A stretch of 64,000 bases of DNA from Nannobrachium achirus (Eukaryota; Chordata; Actinopteri; Myctophiformes; Myctophidae): positions 23,550,658-23,614,657 of the forward strand of contig OY997653.1 in the NCBI GenBank assembly GCA_963921795.1. The letters run 5' to 3'. The translations under genes were made by a program, and so were the position numbers. Below are positions 1 through 30,472 of this stretch, one piece after another; position 1 is the stretch's first letter; each line of letters begins with the position of its first letter. Below the pieces are notes generated by a model. The model searched no databases and was not told the DNA's origin. It saw nothing but the letters and a program-made list of their open reading frames with translations.

Positions 1-578
1 AGAGTACCATTGCGTTGCCAATAGTTAATACCAATACGTTTTTATATCTCGTATCAATATCCAACATGTTTATCTGTTTCTTTCGGTCTCTATTAGGGGT
101 CGTGTCTACATGGAACGTCCTTTGAGTTGGCAGCGTCAGTCTACCATGTAAAGTAAGACATGCTGGTGTGATCTTCCCAGCGCTCTTCCCGGCACTCTTC
201 CCAACGATGACCATCACACTTCAGCGTTCCCGACACCCGACATCGTTTTTTGGTCCGGTGCCCTGGGCACTTAAAGCCGGCAAAGTTTCCAACTTTTGGA
301 AAGGAGTGCCTGTCATTTGATCCTCCTGCTTGTGTGTGACAACCTGATAATGTTTACGTTGTTTCAGTTAAGCTATTTGTGCTTCTATCGCAGGTGACAG
401 GATGTTTGAGCCTAAATGGGTGATCGGTTCAAACAGTGCGGGCATCAAGCTGTGTGTGAGCGCTATGGACATGATATAAGGTACACACTCAGTTCAAATA
501 GCATTGTCTGTGGACAGTGGACACAGCCCCTAATGTATGATTCAATGTAATATACAGTATATAAAGTGAAATACCAAC

Positions 579-3500
579 CATCATCAGGTTTCTTGACAAA
601 CGTCACTCCTTGTTCTTCAAATAATTTGCAGGCGGCGTAAACGTCAGGGACAGCTATGCCAATATGACCTTTCAAAACAAGGAAGAGAGTAAGTCAGAGT
701 TAGGCCGCCTGAAGACAACAAGTCTGTTTATTGTTGCACACGTCAGATTGTTTCTCTGTGCAAGTACAGTTCAGTTATGTTCAAGGCATTCATGCTAGCA
801 CTAAAAGAATGAAGAGAAAAAATCACAAAAGAATGAATCAGAGATGGTGACATGGGGTGGAGGGCCCATCTCTTAAACCCAGTACACGCCAATGATTTGC
901 AATGCAACAAGTTGCAACTGCAACCACTTGCAACAGAATCCCAAAACTTCTCACAATGCAGCAAGTTGCAACTTGCTGCATTGTGAATCATTGGTGTGGA
1001 CCGGGCTTTACATTTTAACAATTTTGTGACACTTGGCATGTTAAAATGACAGTGTGTACAATAATAGTATGTATAATTGCGACCGCCAGGTCGCAGTTTC
1101 TATCAAAACTGTCCGTCAAGTAATGTCACACATTTGCCCTACTATTATCTCTTGCCCCTATCCATGATTTTGGCCTAAAATTATGCAACTTGGATGGCAA
1201 ATCACAACCTCTGCCCCTGATTTCTCACATGCCCCTTTTCTAGCGCCCCTTTTCTAGCGCCACCATCATTTGCCTATTTTTGCAAAACAAATTTGAACAC
1301 TGCTCCTACAGATTTTGGCCTAAAATCACGCAAAGCGGTACACAGTATCTCTAAAGTCATGTCATCAACATGGATCTATCCAATTTCCAATATTCCCTCT
1401 TGATTGACTACGATTGCCTTCGATTGCCTTCCGTTTAGGGAGTCTTACTGGTACTATACATACAGTATTACTCTATATCTATTATATGCACATAAACTCT
1501 GTATCTGTCTGTGTGTCTGTGTCGACTCCAAATATCTTGAGAACCGTCTGGCCAATCAACTTCAGATACACATGACACGTGTATGCAGAGGACCTGCTGT
1601 AACATCCATAGTGGGAAGTCGGTCGGTGGTTGCCCAGAAATCTATCCTTTAATCCACAAATCTCTATTTCTTTCTGTCTGTCTGTGTCACACATAGAATA
1701 TGGAGATCCCTAATGTCATCAATAAGACATCATAGTACTGACATCATAGACTACTCTCCAAGTACTATGTCTATGATAATGGGGACTGCATAACCAGTCC
1801 AGCTTGGCTCAACAGTATTATGTCATCAGAACATGGTTACAACACTAGAGGAGTAGCTTCTGGTAACATAGTACTCCCAACGGCAATTCTCTGCCCAAAG
1901 ATATCTCTTCTGAAGTTCATTAAAGAAGGAAAACAAAAAGAAAATAATAAAGAGATATCTTACCAAATCCTCTTGGCTCTGAGTTGCCATTGTGGTAAGA
2001 CAGACTTTCATCTGCCTCTGAACCCCAGTTACTGAAACAAACAAACAAACAGAAATCATGTTTATTGACGGTGTCCACAGTAATGTGTCCATTAGCGCAG
2101 ACTAGATTGTGTCTAGAATACAGTAGATCCAGTTGAAATGGACTGCAAATGGACTGTACGCTTCAAACCATGATAGTATCAGCCAGGGTCAGGGCAGGAA
2201 TTTCAGGGAGGCCACGAAGGGCATGGCTGTCGTTGCCCCTCAGTTTGGCATTGTGCCCCTCAAAAAAATGGTATGCCCCGAGGCCACATTGGCCTTAATG
2301 CCCCAGTTGACTGACTGTACCACTTTCTCCTCTGTCTCTTTTTTGTAAATATGTAGACACCAGTCTTTTTATTTCCAGTGTCTTTTGTAGAGAATTCTTA
2401 ACTCTCCCTTAAGTCCCCATCTTTAAACCAATCCAGTAACTTTGATTAGCGCAGTGCAGGACATTTTTTGTCACTGCAGATAGTCTACATATTAACTCAT
2501 TGACTGCTCCATCACTGCTTTTTACTTCCTACTATCTACTAGGCATGATCGCGATTGCGAAATTGCATTTTTGACCCCCAGACCAACCCCATCTTTCAAA
2601 CATGGCAGCCATGTTTGTTTACATTTGAAGAAAACATAATGGCTGCTATCTCATGAATGCCTGAACGGATTTCCAAGCATATTTTTTTGTTTGAAAGCTG
2701 TGAATGGTGCATGATCTGTGCACGATGGATTACATGGCAGTATATGGAGAAGGGGGCAGTTCAGCCTGAAAGTGGGCATTTTTAAAGGGAAGCGTGTGTG
2801 TTAACATACATTGATTACATTCAATTAATTCTTTCAAAGGACTCAAATCGTACTTGTTTTATTTCATGGTCTTCCTGCTCTGGCAATTGGCCATTGTGAA
2901 AAATGGACAAAGGCCAAGTGGCCTTGACGTAATTCCAAGGCTGCCCCGGGTGCATTTCACTTTCATTTCTCTACCGGCCCTGTGACTAGAACGCCGGGCT
3001 GTGCTTACTGTGTGAGTTCTATGGTGGCCCGCCGAGAGAACGTCCAGGCCGTCCTGTCCTTTACGTCCACAGGGATCTCCGACTTGTCCTCGTACCCCAG
3101 GAAGTAGAGGGAGAACCGCATCGACGTAAAATCTATTTTCTGCAGCAGCCTGTGGTCAAACACAACATTATTTACTGTATAACCAGTGACTTGGTTACTA
3201 TATTGCTAATAGGACTGGGCAATATGGACTAAATCAAATATCACGATTAGGCCTGTCACAATTATTATTGCGGCCGTAGGTCGCAGTTTAGTATCAAAAC
3301 CTCCACCGGCCGTCCGTCGGTCGGTCGGTCGGTCGGTCACACGTCACACCTTTGCCCTGCTCATATCTCCGCATCAGTATGACACCAGTAAGACTCCCTA
3401 ATCGGGAGATAAGCGACCGTTTATCTCCACAAATATCACAACCTCCACCTCTCACGTCATACGGGTAGCCATAGTTACACCTGGAATGTTGAATCTCCAT

Positions 3501-6500
3501 ATATGGAGATAACCTACGCATCACACAAAGTCTGACCTCACCAGCCCATACTTGGGCATGGACGACTTATATCTCCATATACGGAGATGGCCATATATGG
3601 AGGTACGATGACATCACAGAGTCCACAGCTGATGATGTGGCGTGATGTCATACAATACACAAACAAGCCCTATATAAAGGGGCAATTCTCACCAGGGAAG
3701 AGAGCATTGCCTGGAATGTTGAATCTCCATATATGGAGATAACCTACGCATCACACAAAGTCTGACCTCACCAGCCCATACTTGGGCATGGACGACTTAT
3801 ATCTCCATATACGGAGATGGCCATATATGGAGATACGATGACATCACAGAGTCCACAGCTGATGATGTGGCGTGATGTCATACAATAAACAAACAAGCCC
3901 TATATACTGATGCGATACGATGACATCACAGAGTCCACAGCTGATGATGTGGCGTGATGTCATACAATAAACAAACAAGCCCTATATACTGATGCGGAGA
4001 TATGAGCAGGGCAAAGGTGTGACGTGTGACGTGTGACCGACCGACGGACGGCCGGTGGAGGTTTTCATAGTAAACTGCTCCCTGACGGTCGCAATCACAC
4101 CACATGTGTACACAGACCTTTGTGTACGTTGCTGTGGCAACAGTCTGTTGTTGCTGGTCTGTTAGTGTACGTTAGCAACCACCTTAGCAACCATGGTTTT
4201 ACCCTAGCAGCCAACTGTTTACCCTAGCAACCAACTGTTTACCATAGCAACCATGTTTTTTTACCCTAGCAACCAACTGTTTACCATAGCAACCATTTTT
4301 TTACCCTAGTCTCAATATATTGAATCCACTTTCACGATGTAAAGTCCAGTTCAACATTTCAAACACCAAAAATGGTAAAATACCAAACAATACAGGTTCT
4401 CAGGGTTCTTGAAGATCAAGAGTCTTGGTCAAATACTTCTGTTGGTTTCTGCACTGATCATTTATACAATTCAGCTGTGTTTGCTCGTGTCATCATGATG
4501 AGGTCATAAATCAGCCATGCCCAAATATAGATTTTACGGGTTTACATGCTTACTCAGTTATTCGTTATGTGAAAGTCCTATGACGTCTATAATATCTGAC
4601 ATCATCATACATACATTCCCTTTTATGCCCATAAATGGAGATCCCCTCTGTAGAACCAGCCACTGACATCACTGTAATGTCAGGGGAACCAAATCCCTTT
4701 TATGCCCATATATGGAGATCCCTGTGTTGCCAGGGGAACCAAATCCCTTTTATGCCCATATATGGAGATATGGAGATCCCCGTGTTGCCAGGGTAACCAA
4801 ATCCATTTTATGCCCATATATGGAGATCCCTGTGATGCCAGGGGAACCAAATCCCTTTTACGCCCATATATGGAGATCCCTTATGTCATCAATATTAAGC
4901 CCATATCTGTGAATATCTATGGGTACCAGATGTCTCCATATATGGTTAAATGGTCCGATATACATCACTGGCCAGAAGACCAAGAAATGGTGCAACCTCG
5001 CCCTTTGCTTTTCTCCCTTAGGCATCTTACTGGTAGGTAGTTTAATGAGGAATGCAGTATGGTGGTAGGTAGGTAGTTATGGCCTTTGATGTAAGATTTT
5101 CACTTTCTAGGATAACTATATTTGCTATTCCCAGATGATGCCCTTTTAGGGTACCCCTCATGCCCATATATGGAGATCCCCAGGCTTTACTAATTAACAT
5201 AAGTTTTATGCCCATATATGGAGATCATTGTCCCAATGTCATCAGATATATGGGCATAAATGGACACAGGCAAACTAGATGGGCTGTATGGATATCCAGA
5301 TGTGTGATGTGTTTATTCCAAATGTGGCACCCCACAGACATATTTCCAGAAACAAAATCCCTTTCATGCCCATATATGGAGATTTCTGATATCATCAATC
5401 CCAGGCCCTGTAAAAAACATGGTTGCTATGGTAAACAGTTGGTTGCTAGGGTAAACAGTTGGTTGCTAGGGTAAGAAAACATGGTTGCTATGGTAAACAA
5501 TTGGTTGCTAGGGTAAACAGTTGGTTGCTAGGGTAAAAAAAACATGGTTGCTGTGGTAAACAGTTGGTTGCTAGGGTAAACAGTTGGTTGCTAAGGTAAA
5601 AAACATGGTTGCTATGGTAAACAGTTGGTTAGTAGGGTAAACCTTCAATGATTTTGACATCTTGTTACTAATCTGTCGGTAGATAATGCCGGTCTTATAT
5701 AAGGGTCATTTGTGTACGGTGTGATGTCATACTGATGTCAGCAGTGTGACAGGAGATAAGCGACCAACGGTCGCTTATCTCCCGATTAGGGAGTCTTACT
5801 GGTATAATATTACATAAGATTACATTCATAATTAATATTACATAATTGTGCCTGTCACAATTCACACTCACGTCATGCCCAAGATGCGTGTGTAGAAATC
5901 TAGAGATTTAACGGGGTCTTTCACTCTTAGCATCGTCTGCTGCATCATGTAATCCTGCAAAAAAAGAATGGGAGAATTATTTACATAAAACAGTGCTTCT
6001 CTATAGTGGGGTCCGGGGACCCTCAGCAAAGTGAGGAACAGTTCAACCACTTAATAGCAAGAATAGTCTATCTACAAGCGCACAACACACGTGTGTAACA
6101 CCGGCGCCTAATTAATGGAGCCAAGGCTCCCCCATTCTACTATTGCCCGTTGCCATGCTTCACCAATTTAGGCGCGCCTGGTGTATTTTTTGCTATTTTG
6201 ATTGAAAATGTTTCAAGTTCACCAGCTAGAAGGCAATCCAACGAGAGAATGTACTGTATAAGAATGACTGTTCGAGTCATTGGTTGCTGTCTCCCCACCT
6301 ACACCATTAGACAGTTGTACTAATATCTAACATCTAAGATCATCTCTTAATGGGGTCCCTGGTGTAACATCAAGATACCATTATCTGTTTCCTTTCCACA
6401 GCAGCCATATTGGCAGGTAAACAAAGCTTATGGTAATAACATCATTTGAGGCTATTTTTAGAGTTTACATTTTTAAAACATGACTCCAATTTGTGCAAGT

Positions 6501-8813
6501 TTACTCAGGAATTATAGTGGTTGACGATAAGAGTTCTCAACGGGCCCGAAAATTATGGCCCGGCCCTACTGAGCCCTAACTGGGCCGGCCAAAGGCCTGG
6601 TCCAGCCCGACTAATTAGCATACATTTTAGGCCCTACCCAGCTTGAAAAAGTTGGTCGGTCGGGTAGATGAGAACTTCAGAGTAAAAGTAATATAAATAA
6701 TAAAAAGCGTACATTTTAGGCCCGAAAATGTCGGGTTCAGGCAGAATTTGAGAACTCGCAGTTTAGTATGTGAAACGGCACATGCTGACTCTGTCTGTCT
6801 GTCTGGAGTCTGGACGTGTACACCTTTTTACAGTCTATGGGTTTGCCGCTATGACATCACTGTGTCACAGTGATGTCATGGGACCCACTCTAACAGAATC
6901 CCTTTCATGCCCATATATGGAGTTAATGGAGATCCCTGATGTCATCAATATTAAGCCCATATCTAAAAGGACTTCATATGGGAATGCCCATAGGCCTATA
7001 TGAAGGTAGACAGCCATTATCTGTGTGGCTGGTTCAGACAGGGATCTCCATGTATGGGCATCTTACTAGTTAGTTTGCGTTTTACTTTAGCTCTGTATTG
7101 TTGATTCTCTTCCTTATTTGTTTTTTTGCTGTACACAACAGTACTTTGTTTCTTTTTCATACTACCCTGTAACTTGTAACCTCAACTGCTGTGCCGACTG
7201 AATTTCCCCCTTGCTTACCGTAATTACAACACCAGAGGCAGTGCCACAGATCACTTTCAACCCAGAGTCAAAACCAACAAAGGGTCAAACTTGTTCTTCT
7301 GCTATACCACCAAAATATGGAAAGCCTTACCGAAGGCCATAAAGGAGTGTGGATCCCTAGCATCCTTTAAAATTGCCCTGAAAAACCACTTACAGGCAGC
7401 AGCCGTTCGCAACTGGTAAAAAAAAAAAACCTAGCCCAGCCCTACCCTCCCCTGCCCCTTCTTTGTATATACTTACTGTTTGTTTAGACTTTTTTTTGTT
7501 CTTTCATTTTATTTTATTTATATATCTACTGCATAGTACTGTGTTCTATTCGTCTGTCATTCAATGTTATATGAGATACTTAAACGGTTGTGGAAATAAG
7601 CGTAGTCTTTTCTAGGATCTCCTTTTAGTAGACCTTGTACCAGTGAACTGTTCCGTCATGATTGAAACTGTACCTTTTCCTATGCAAACTTCTAATAGTC
7701 TTCAATCAATCAAACTCTAGGTTGACGGTTATTCTCTTAATAGCCACTAGAGGGTAGACTTTGACTAGAAATGACAGACCAGGCAGCCATCAGGGATGTA
7801 TTTGTATTGATGATAGAAGTTAATATGTTTTGTTATTTTGTATTCGTTTTAAGGTTGAGGAGCTCAGAAGAGTGGATGTTGCCATGCATAGCAGCTAATA
7901 GAGATTCTGAATAAACAATATTATTACTCTCAGCTGTGCCTGTGTATGATTATTAGGCCTATGTATACATGTCAAATGGCGGCATGTCGGAATGGAGAGA
8001 GCCTCCCCCACCGAACATGGTTGAATTGACTGAATACACGAGATGAAGTGGACGATAACAAGAGGCATAGCAAGAGAAGGCGTGGTGTCTGTGTTTTGTA
8101 GGTTAGTATTGACTTACAAAGCCACTAAGCTAGTGATGGGCAATCCCGTTCATTTCAGTGATCGGATCATTTCGTTCACGTTCACGGTAAAGATCCGTTC
8201 AAAAGATTCGTTCAAATGATTCGTTCATAGCGTGATTGTCCCGTGAAAAACACAATCGCGGGAGCGTTTTTATTACATCGCGAGTACAGCCCGCCGTCGC
8301 GTCCTGTCTGCCGGCCGGGGCTTTTAGGGGGAGGGGCGGGGGTGTGAACGAAAGTGTGAACGACCCATTTCAGGGATTTGAACGAATCGTTCACGAGTCA
8401 TGCTAATGATTCGAATCTTATGAACGAATCACTCATGAACGACACATCACTACACTAAGCCAATGTGTGCATAACACACCCAACACGAGGTTCAAAAATA
8501 CTATAAAGTTTACAGTTTTTTAGTTTAGATCTTTGTTTTCAACGTGGTCTCTACTCTACGCCGTGAAGAGGAGAGGAACTATTCAAGTTTGAGTAGCTAG
8601 ATCATGGGAGAGGCAACACCATAATCCACAGTCATGCATTCCAATGCAATACCAGGGAATGCATGACTGGGCCTGGGCGTTTGCCAAGTTTGAGATGTCA
8701 GGGTTCAACAGCGATCGGACCTCCTTATTGGTGTCACTTACCGCGGTCATTGGGTCCCCGTCCTTGCAGGCTGCGGCCACAGCTTCATCAGTGAGACCCT
8801 TGTTATCTGCCAT
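579..8813 (-). CDS. glo1: Glyoxalase I (lactoylglutathione lyase), 5 of about 6 exons, 3' end outside the window
   Basis: GLO1 isomerises the methylglyoxal-glutathione hemithioacetal to S-lactoylglutathione, normally in the cytosol. I place coding exons, in gene order, at 8813-8742, 5954-5872, 3149-3009, 2031-1964 and 668-about 579. All join in frame across GT-AG introns. The start [12 protein letters not shown] resembles vertebrate GLO1. Exon 2 carries QQTMLRVKD (metal-ligand Gln), exon 3 ATIELTH (metal-ligand Glu), exon 4 [17 protein letters not shown], and exon 5 [11 protein letters not shown] (metal-ligand His) and FVKKPDDG. The terminal exon, with the last metal-ligand Glu and the DPDGYWIEIL-like block, is not found here, so the gene continues off the left edge. 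The exon 5 donor is uncertain: GT at 578-577 fits the family phase best but is weak. The gene lies downstream of bub1 in the same direction. An in-frame extension upstream of this Met is discussed as a finding. Confidence 0.93.
1078..1460. repeat. Dispersed repeat with GCGACC ends (fragment, in glo1 intron 4)
   Basis: The segment begins with a short hairpin, GCGACC-GCCA-GGTCGC, continues with a CTGTCCGTCAAGTAATGTCACAC stretch and ends near AGGGAGTCTTACTGGTA. The same two ends recur at 48530-49385, and parts occur at 3270-3420, 5752-5812 and 51285. It is therefore one copy of a dispersed family. No coding capacity is visible and I cannot assign a superfamily. Confidence 0.55.
3262..4095. repeat. 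Repeat block with long inverted ends, in glo1 intron 2
   Basis: The left end (GTAGGTCGCAGTTT, then ACCTCCACCGGCCGTCCGTCGG, CACACGTCACACC and TTTGCCCTGCTCATATCTCCGCATC) reappears inverted at about 3990-4095. This gives arms of roughly 110 bp. Between them is a direct duplication: 3486-3660 is almost repeated at 3716-3900, and a shorter part is repeated again at 3905-3990. The block contains four exact CCATATATGG motifs. No open frame of interest is present. Confidence 0.6.
4128..4141 (-). promoter_or_regulatory. Perfect match to the RFX X-box consensus
   Basis: Read on the minus strand the 14-mer is GTTGCC-AC-AGCAAC, which fits GTNRCC-N(0-3)-RGYAAC exactly. It opens a tract (4150-4315) of degenerate units of the type TTTACCCTAGCAACCAACTG. 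It is intronic and may be only a repeat-borne match. Confidence 0.3.
5418..5645. repeat. Minisatellite of about 20 bp, GGTTGCTATGGTAAACAGTT type
   Basis: About eleven imperfect units of the form GGTTGCTAGGGTAAACAGTT or GGTTGCTATGGTAAACAGTT stand in tandem. The reverse complement of the same unit occurs at about 4150-4315, so the two tracts form a pair of inverted repeats some 1.2 kb apart. It lies in glo1 intron 2. Confidence 0.8.
5752..5782. repeat. 14-bp stem hairpin marking the end of the GCGACC repeat family
   Basis: GGAGATAAGCGACC is followed after three bases by its exact reverse complement. The next bases are CGATTAGGGAGTCTTACTGG. The same hairpin with one change and the same tail are at 49330-49380. 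Confidence 0.6.
7221..7420 (+). pseudogene. LINE relic, C-terminal end of a CR1/L2-like reverse transcriptase ORF
   Basis: Translation gives [16 protein letters not shown], then [38 protein letters not shown] and [11 protein letters not shown] followed by stop. This layout (YNTRG, then IWN/KALP, then SL.SFK..LK..L) is typical of the last residues of CR1/L2-type LINE ORF2. An AT-rich tail follows. Upstream domains are absent, so this is a 5'-truncated copy. A related tail is at about 32893-33010. Confidence 0.6.
8131..8452. mobile_element. hAT miniature element with perfect 8-bp target duplication
   Basis: The termini are TAGTGATGGGC and its near inverse ...CACATCACTA. CACTAAGC stands directly on both sides (8123-8130 and 8453-8460). 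The inside is rich in GATTCGTTCA-type repeats and has no ORF. It lies in glo1 intron 1. Confidence 0.85.
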
Positions 8814-9301
8814 GGTGCGTTGAAATGAGATGACGGGCTGTGGTAATGCTGCTACTACAGGCAGCCTGGCCGTGCCTGCTGCTGCTCTCTTGTACAACGC
8901 ACTGCAGCGGGGGAAGGAGGTTCTGTCAAGTCGAGACAAGCGGAACACGCATCGAAACATGTTTAACGACATAACTTGCAGAGCAGGCTGAGGCCGAGGC
9001 CACTGCGCTGTGTGCCTGTGGCAGTGTTGTTGCCACGTTTTTTTGCGAGACACTCAAAACAAGCCTAAAGTAAACGACAAGGGCAGTGGTTCTCATGATT
9101 TATTGAATGATTGAATACTTTAAATATTAATTTCAACTTTTATGCACTTTTATTTTAAGACCCTTTAATATCCCAAAATAAAATAGCCTACATTGAAAAG
9201 AAATAACATAAAACCATTAAAAGTAATCAACAAACTATAGCCTACTATTTAAAAAAAAAAAGCATTGGCTAATTTGTCAAATAATATAACAAAGAAAATG
9301 T

Positions 9302-9465
9302 GTGAAAATAGCCAATCTACACAAGCTCACAGCGCCTCGCAGCTCGACTCAGCATTGTGAGCTAGAGTGTCTATTTAGTAGTATTTTCATATACATGAAC
9401 TTTAAAAAAGTAGATCTACAAGCTCACAACGCGTCTCATAGTGAGATCGGCTATTTTATTTATTT
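9302..9465. repeat. Two degenerate copies of the AGATCTACAAGCTCACAAC palindrome
   Basis: GTGAAAATAGCCAATCTACA and GTAGATCTACAAGCTCACAAC occur here with partial inverse partners ending in GATCGGCTATTTTA. The copies are more decayed than those at 14040 or 63626. Confidence 0.45.
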
Positions 9466-9898
9466 TAGGGGTTGTTTCCGATAGTTAAACAAGCCCCCCA
9501 AAAACCCCAACCCACAACTTCCAATATTTATGCTTATAATTAACACACATGGCAACACTGGCCATAGTGCGCTACAGCCGGGCAAAGCTAAATATAGGTC
9601 TGATTATGAGTGACAGACCTACTAATCTCTAGGCGTCACACACAGTGGAGTTTATTTTTTTATTTGACAACTTTATTAGTTACGTTCCAAGAGAATAAAT
9701 ATGTTACTATAACCAGTCATTATGAAAAGAGTAGCCTGTGATAACTAAGGTTCCCTGCTCTTTATATCCTCTGGTCTGGTAAGACGACTACTGGTGGACA
9801 AGTGGTACTGCACAAACGCCAAATATCTACCTAGAGCAATTTTTCTGCACAAAACGGGTTTGAATCCTTGCCACTGTCAGCACAGCAGAACTTTAGAG

Positions 9899-10210
9899 CA
9901 GGGGTCTTCAACGTTTTCAGGCCAAGGACCCCTTAGTTAACTTGAGAGAGATGAAAAACCTGTTCATATATTCCATATAGTTTCATTGTTTGACAGCACA
10001 GTGTATTTTGGATTCATGTCAAACTTGAACCGTCAATACTTAATAAACTTGACCTTTGCTTTCACACTGTACTTGGTCCGCTCTTTTCTCCTCTACACCA
10101 ATCCTCTTTGTAGCTGATCTGAAAATAGCTGATCTACAAGCTCGCGCTGCGAGCTAGTAGATCTATTTTTGGCTAAAGTTTTCGGAATAATAATACTAGA
10201 GTTCAAGTGG

Positions 10211-10244
<34 letters not shown>

Positions 10245-10831
10245 ACAGTACGTTTGGGTAACTCAGTACGTTCATTGTAAGAGCGCTTGTTTTGTCGTTC
10301 ACCACACACCAATCACCACCAGATGGCGACGACAGCCAGTCACTAGTGAAGGCGCTGCGACTCTTTCTTTATTTACTAGCCTAGCTCGGCAGTGTTTAGC
10401 CATTAGCCATTAGCTCCATCCATTGTAGTCACTTGGACAGGACGTTTATCGTGGGCTTGCCCACGGCCTGGGCATAAATATAACGATTGCATTCACCACG
10501 GCTTCATAACTCCGGCCGCGCGGCCCTGGCCCGCTCTTCGCGGCCACTCGCGCCTGCGGCGCTCGGGGGCGAAGAGCAGGACCAAGGTCCGCTGGCCTTC
10601 GCGCCGCTTGCAATGTCGTGGACAATCGAGCGGCTCCGCCTGGAGGACGTTGTTGTGGCGACCGCTTGTTCCGCCCCGTGCCGCACGGCGAGTGCTCCGT
10701 TTCTCGACCGTACTGTTTCTCTAACAAACCGTGACACATATATATATAAAAAAGGAGGAAAAAAAAGCTTCTATCACACAAAGATTTGGAGGACTCCCTA
10801 GGGGTCCCGGACCTCCTGTTGAAGGCCCTTG
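9899..10831. mobile_element. hAT non-autonomous element between bub1 and glo1
   Basis: It starts CAGGGGTCTTCAACG and ends with the near inverse CCTGTTGAAGGCCCTTG. CTTTAGAG is duplicated at 9891-9898 and 10832-10839. A short form of the palindrome (10131-10171) lies inside. A sister copy at about 21219-22240 shows that 10214-10747 is a later insertion into this element. Confidence 0.85.
10214..10747. mobile_element. Insertion of about 530 bp nested in the hAT element, with a GC-rich core
   Basis: The sister element at 22134-22160 reads straight from GTGGTTAATATA into the AAAAGGGG tract, whereas here about 530 bp intervene between two (TA)n stretches. The insert ends are loosely inverse: TGTTACAGTACG..AACTCAGTACGTTC against the inverse of GACCGTACTGTTTC..CGTGACACA. 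Positions 10500-10710 are strikingly GC- and CpG-rich. Open frames there are overlapping, on both strands and unsupported, so I call no gene. Confidence 0.5.
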
Positions 10832-11263
10832 CTTTAGAGTACAGTGCAGCTTTAAAGCAGATAGATGTAGTGTTCTGCTGACATAAGCAGATCTTTGGTG
10901 ATTGCTCATATATTCAGACAGCTATTCAATGCTCCCTAAAATAAATCTAGTCTCTGACACTTCTAGAGGCCACAGCCTGCCTCCAAAACTATGCTTTTCA
11001 TTATGAGAAGCGCTGTCATTGGTCCAGAAAGTACAGCCTGATCGTGATTAATAGGGGTGCCTCTCGTTTGGATTGGTTAGACCTGTCTGTCTGACAATCC
11101 TTTTAGCCCCGGGTCGGCTGGTTCAGCTGCGATTGATCTCTACACTCTACATTGTTTGGACTCAGGTCCATTTGGACCCCTAGTGGCCCCCAGATCAAAC
11201 AGACCACGAATTAGAGTGAACACTTTAATTATTGAAAGAGTCCAAAATACACTTAAAAAAATC

Positions 11264-11269
11264 TTTATT
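11264..11269 (-). terminator. Candidate polyadenylation signal of bub1
   Basis: On the minus strand this reads AATAAA, about 240 bases past the bub1 stop codon. It is the first clear match in the downstream sequence I inspected. Confidence 0.45.
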
Positions 11270-11509
11270 TACAGACCAAATAAAACGGTCACATTCATCT
11301 CAAATAATCCAAATGTGACAAACTGCAAAATAATAAAAGTTAGTAAACTCGGGTTCAACAGTAAAAGCAAACAAGAGGTGGTCCAAGGACCATCAGGGTC
11401 AGAGCATCAACCTCTGTAGCTCTTAAAATTACAAAGGGAACCATTTGTACATGGAGTGGTTCTTGAAGCACTGGACTACAATACAAAAAAACAAGCCGTC
11501 AGTTTAAAG

Positions 11510-30319
<18,810 letters not shown>

Positions 30320-30472
30320 CTCACAGGAAGAAAAACTAATGCATAAAATATAAAAACCCGAGTTTAAAGTTGTTTTTCTTCTGTATTTGATGGACGTCCG
30401 CTCGCTTTAGTTTTTTGTTTGTTTGTGTCCGTCTTGTCTTCTGTTGTTGTTTGAGGACGAAGGTTCAGACTT

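Larger units (their letters stand above)
3497..6920. repeat. Irregular array of CCATATATGG-containing short repeats
   Basis: Thirteen exact CCATATATGG decamers start at about 3497, 3591, 3727, 3821, 4706, 4756, 4814, 4864, 4936, 5164, 5212, 5370 and 6911. Most sit in the frame TTTTATGCCCATATATGGAG followed by ATCCC. Spacing is irregular, so this is a cluster of related short repeats and not a clean satellite. The decamer matches the CC(A/T)6GG CArG consensus bound by SRF, but nothing here shows that it is used. Confidence 0.7.

Noticed and set aside
3486..5400. CRISPR-like array of short repeats
   Set aside because: Spacing is irregular, the repeats are dispersed family pieces, and the window is eukaryotic.
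10446..10801. Overlapping GC-rich frames of about 100 codons between glo1 and bub1
   Set aside because: They lie inside a transposon-nested insertion, occur on both strands and match nothing I recognise.
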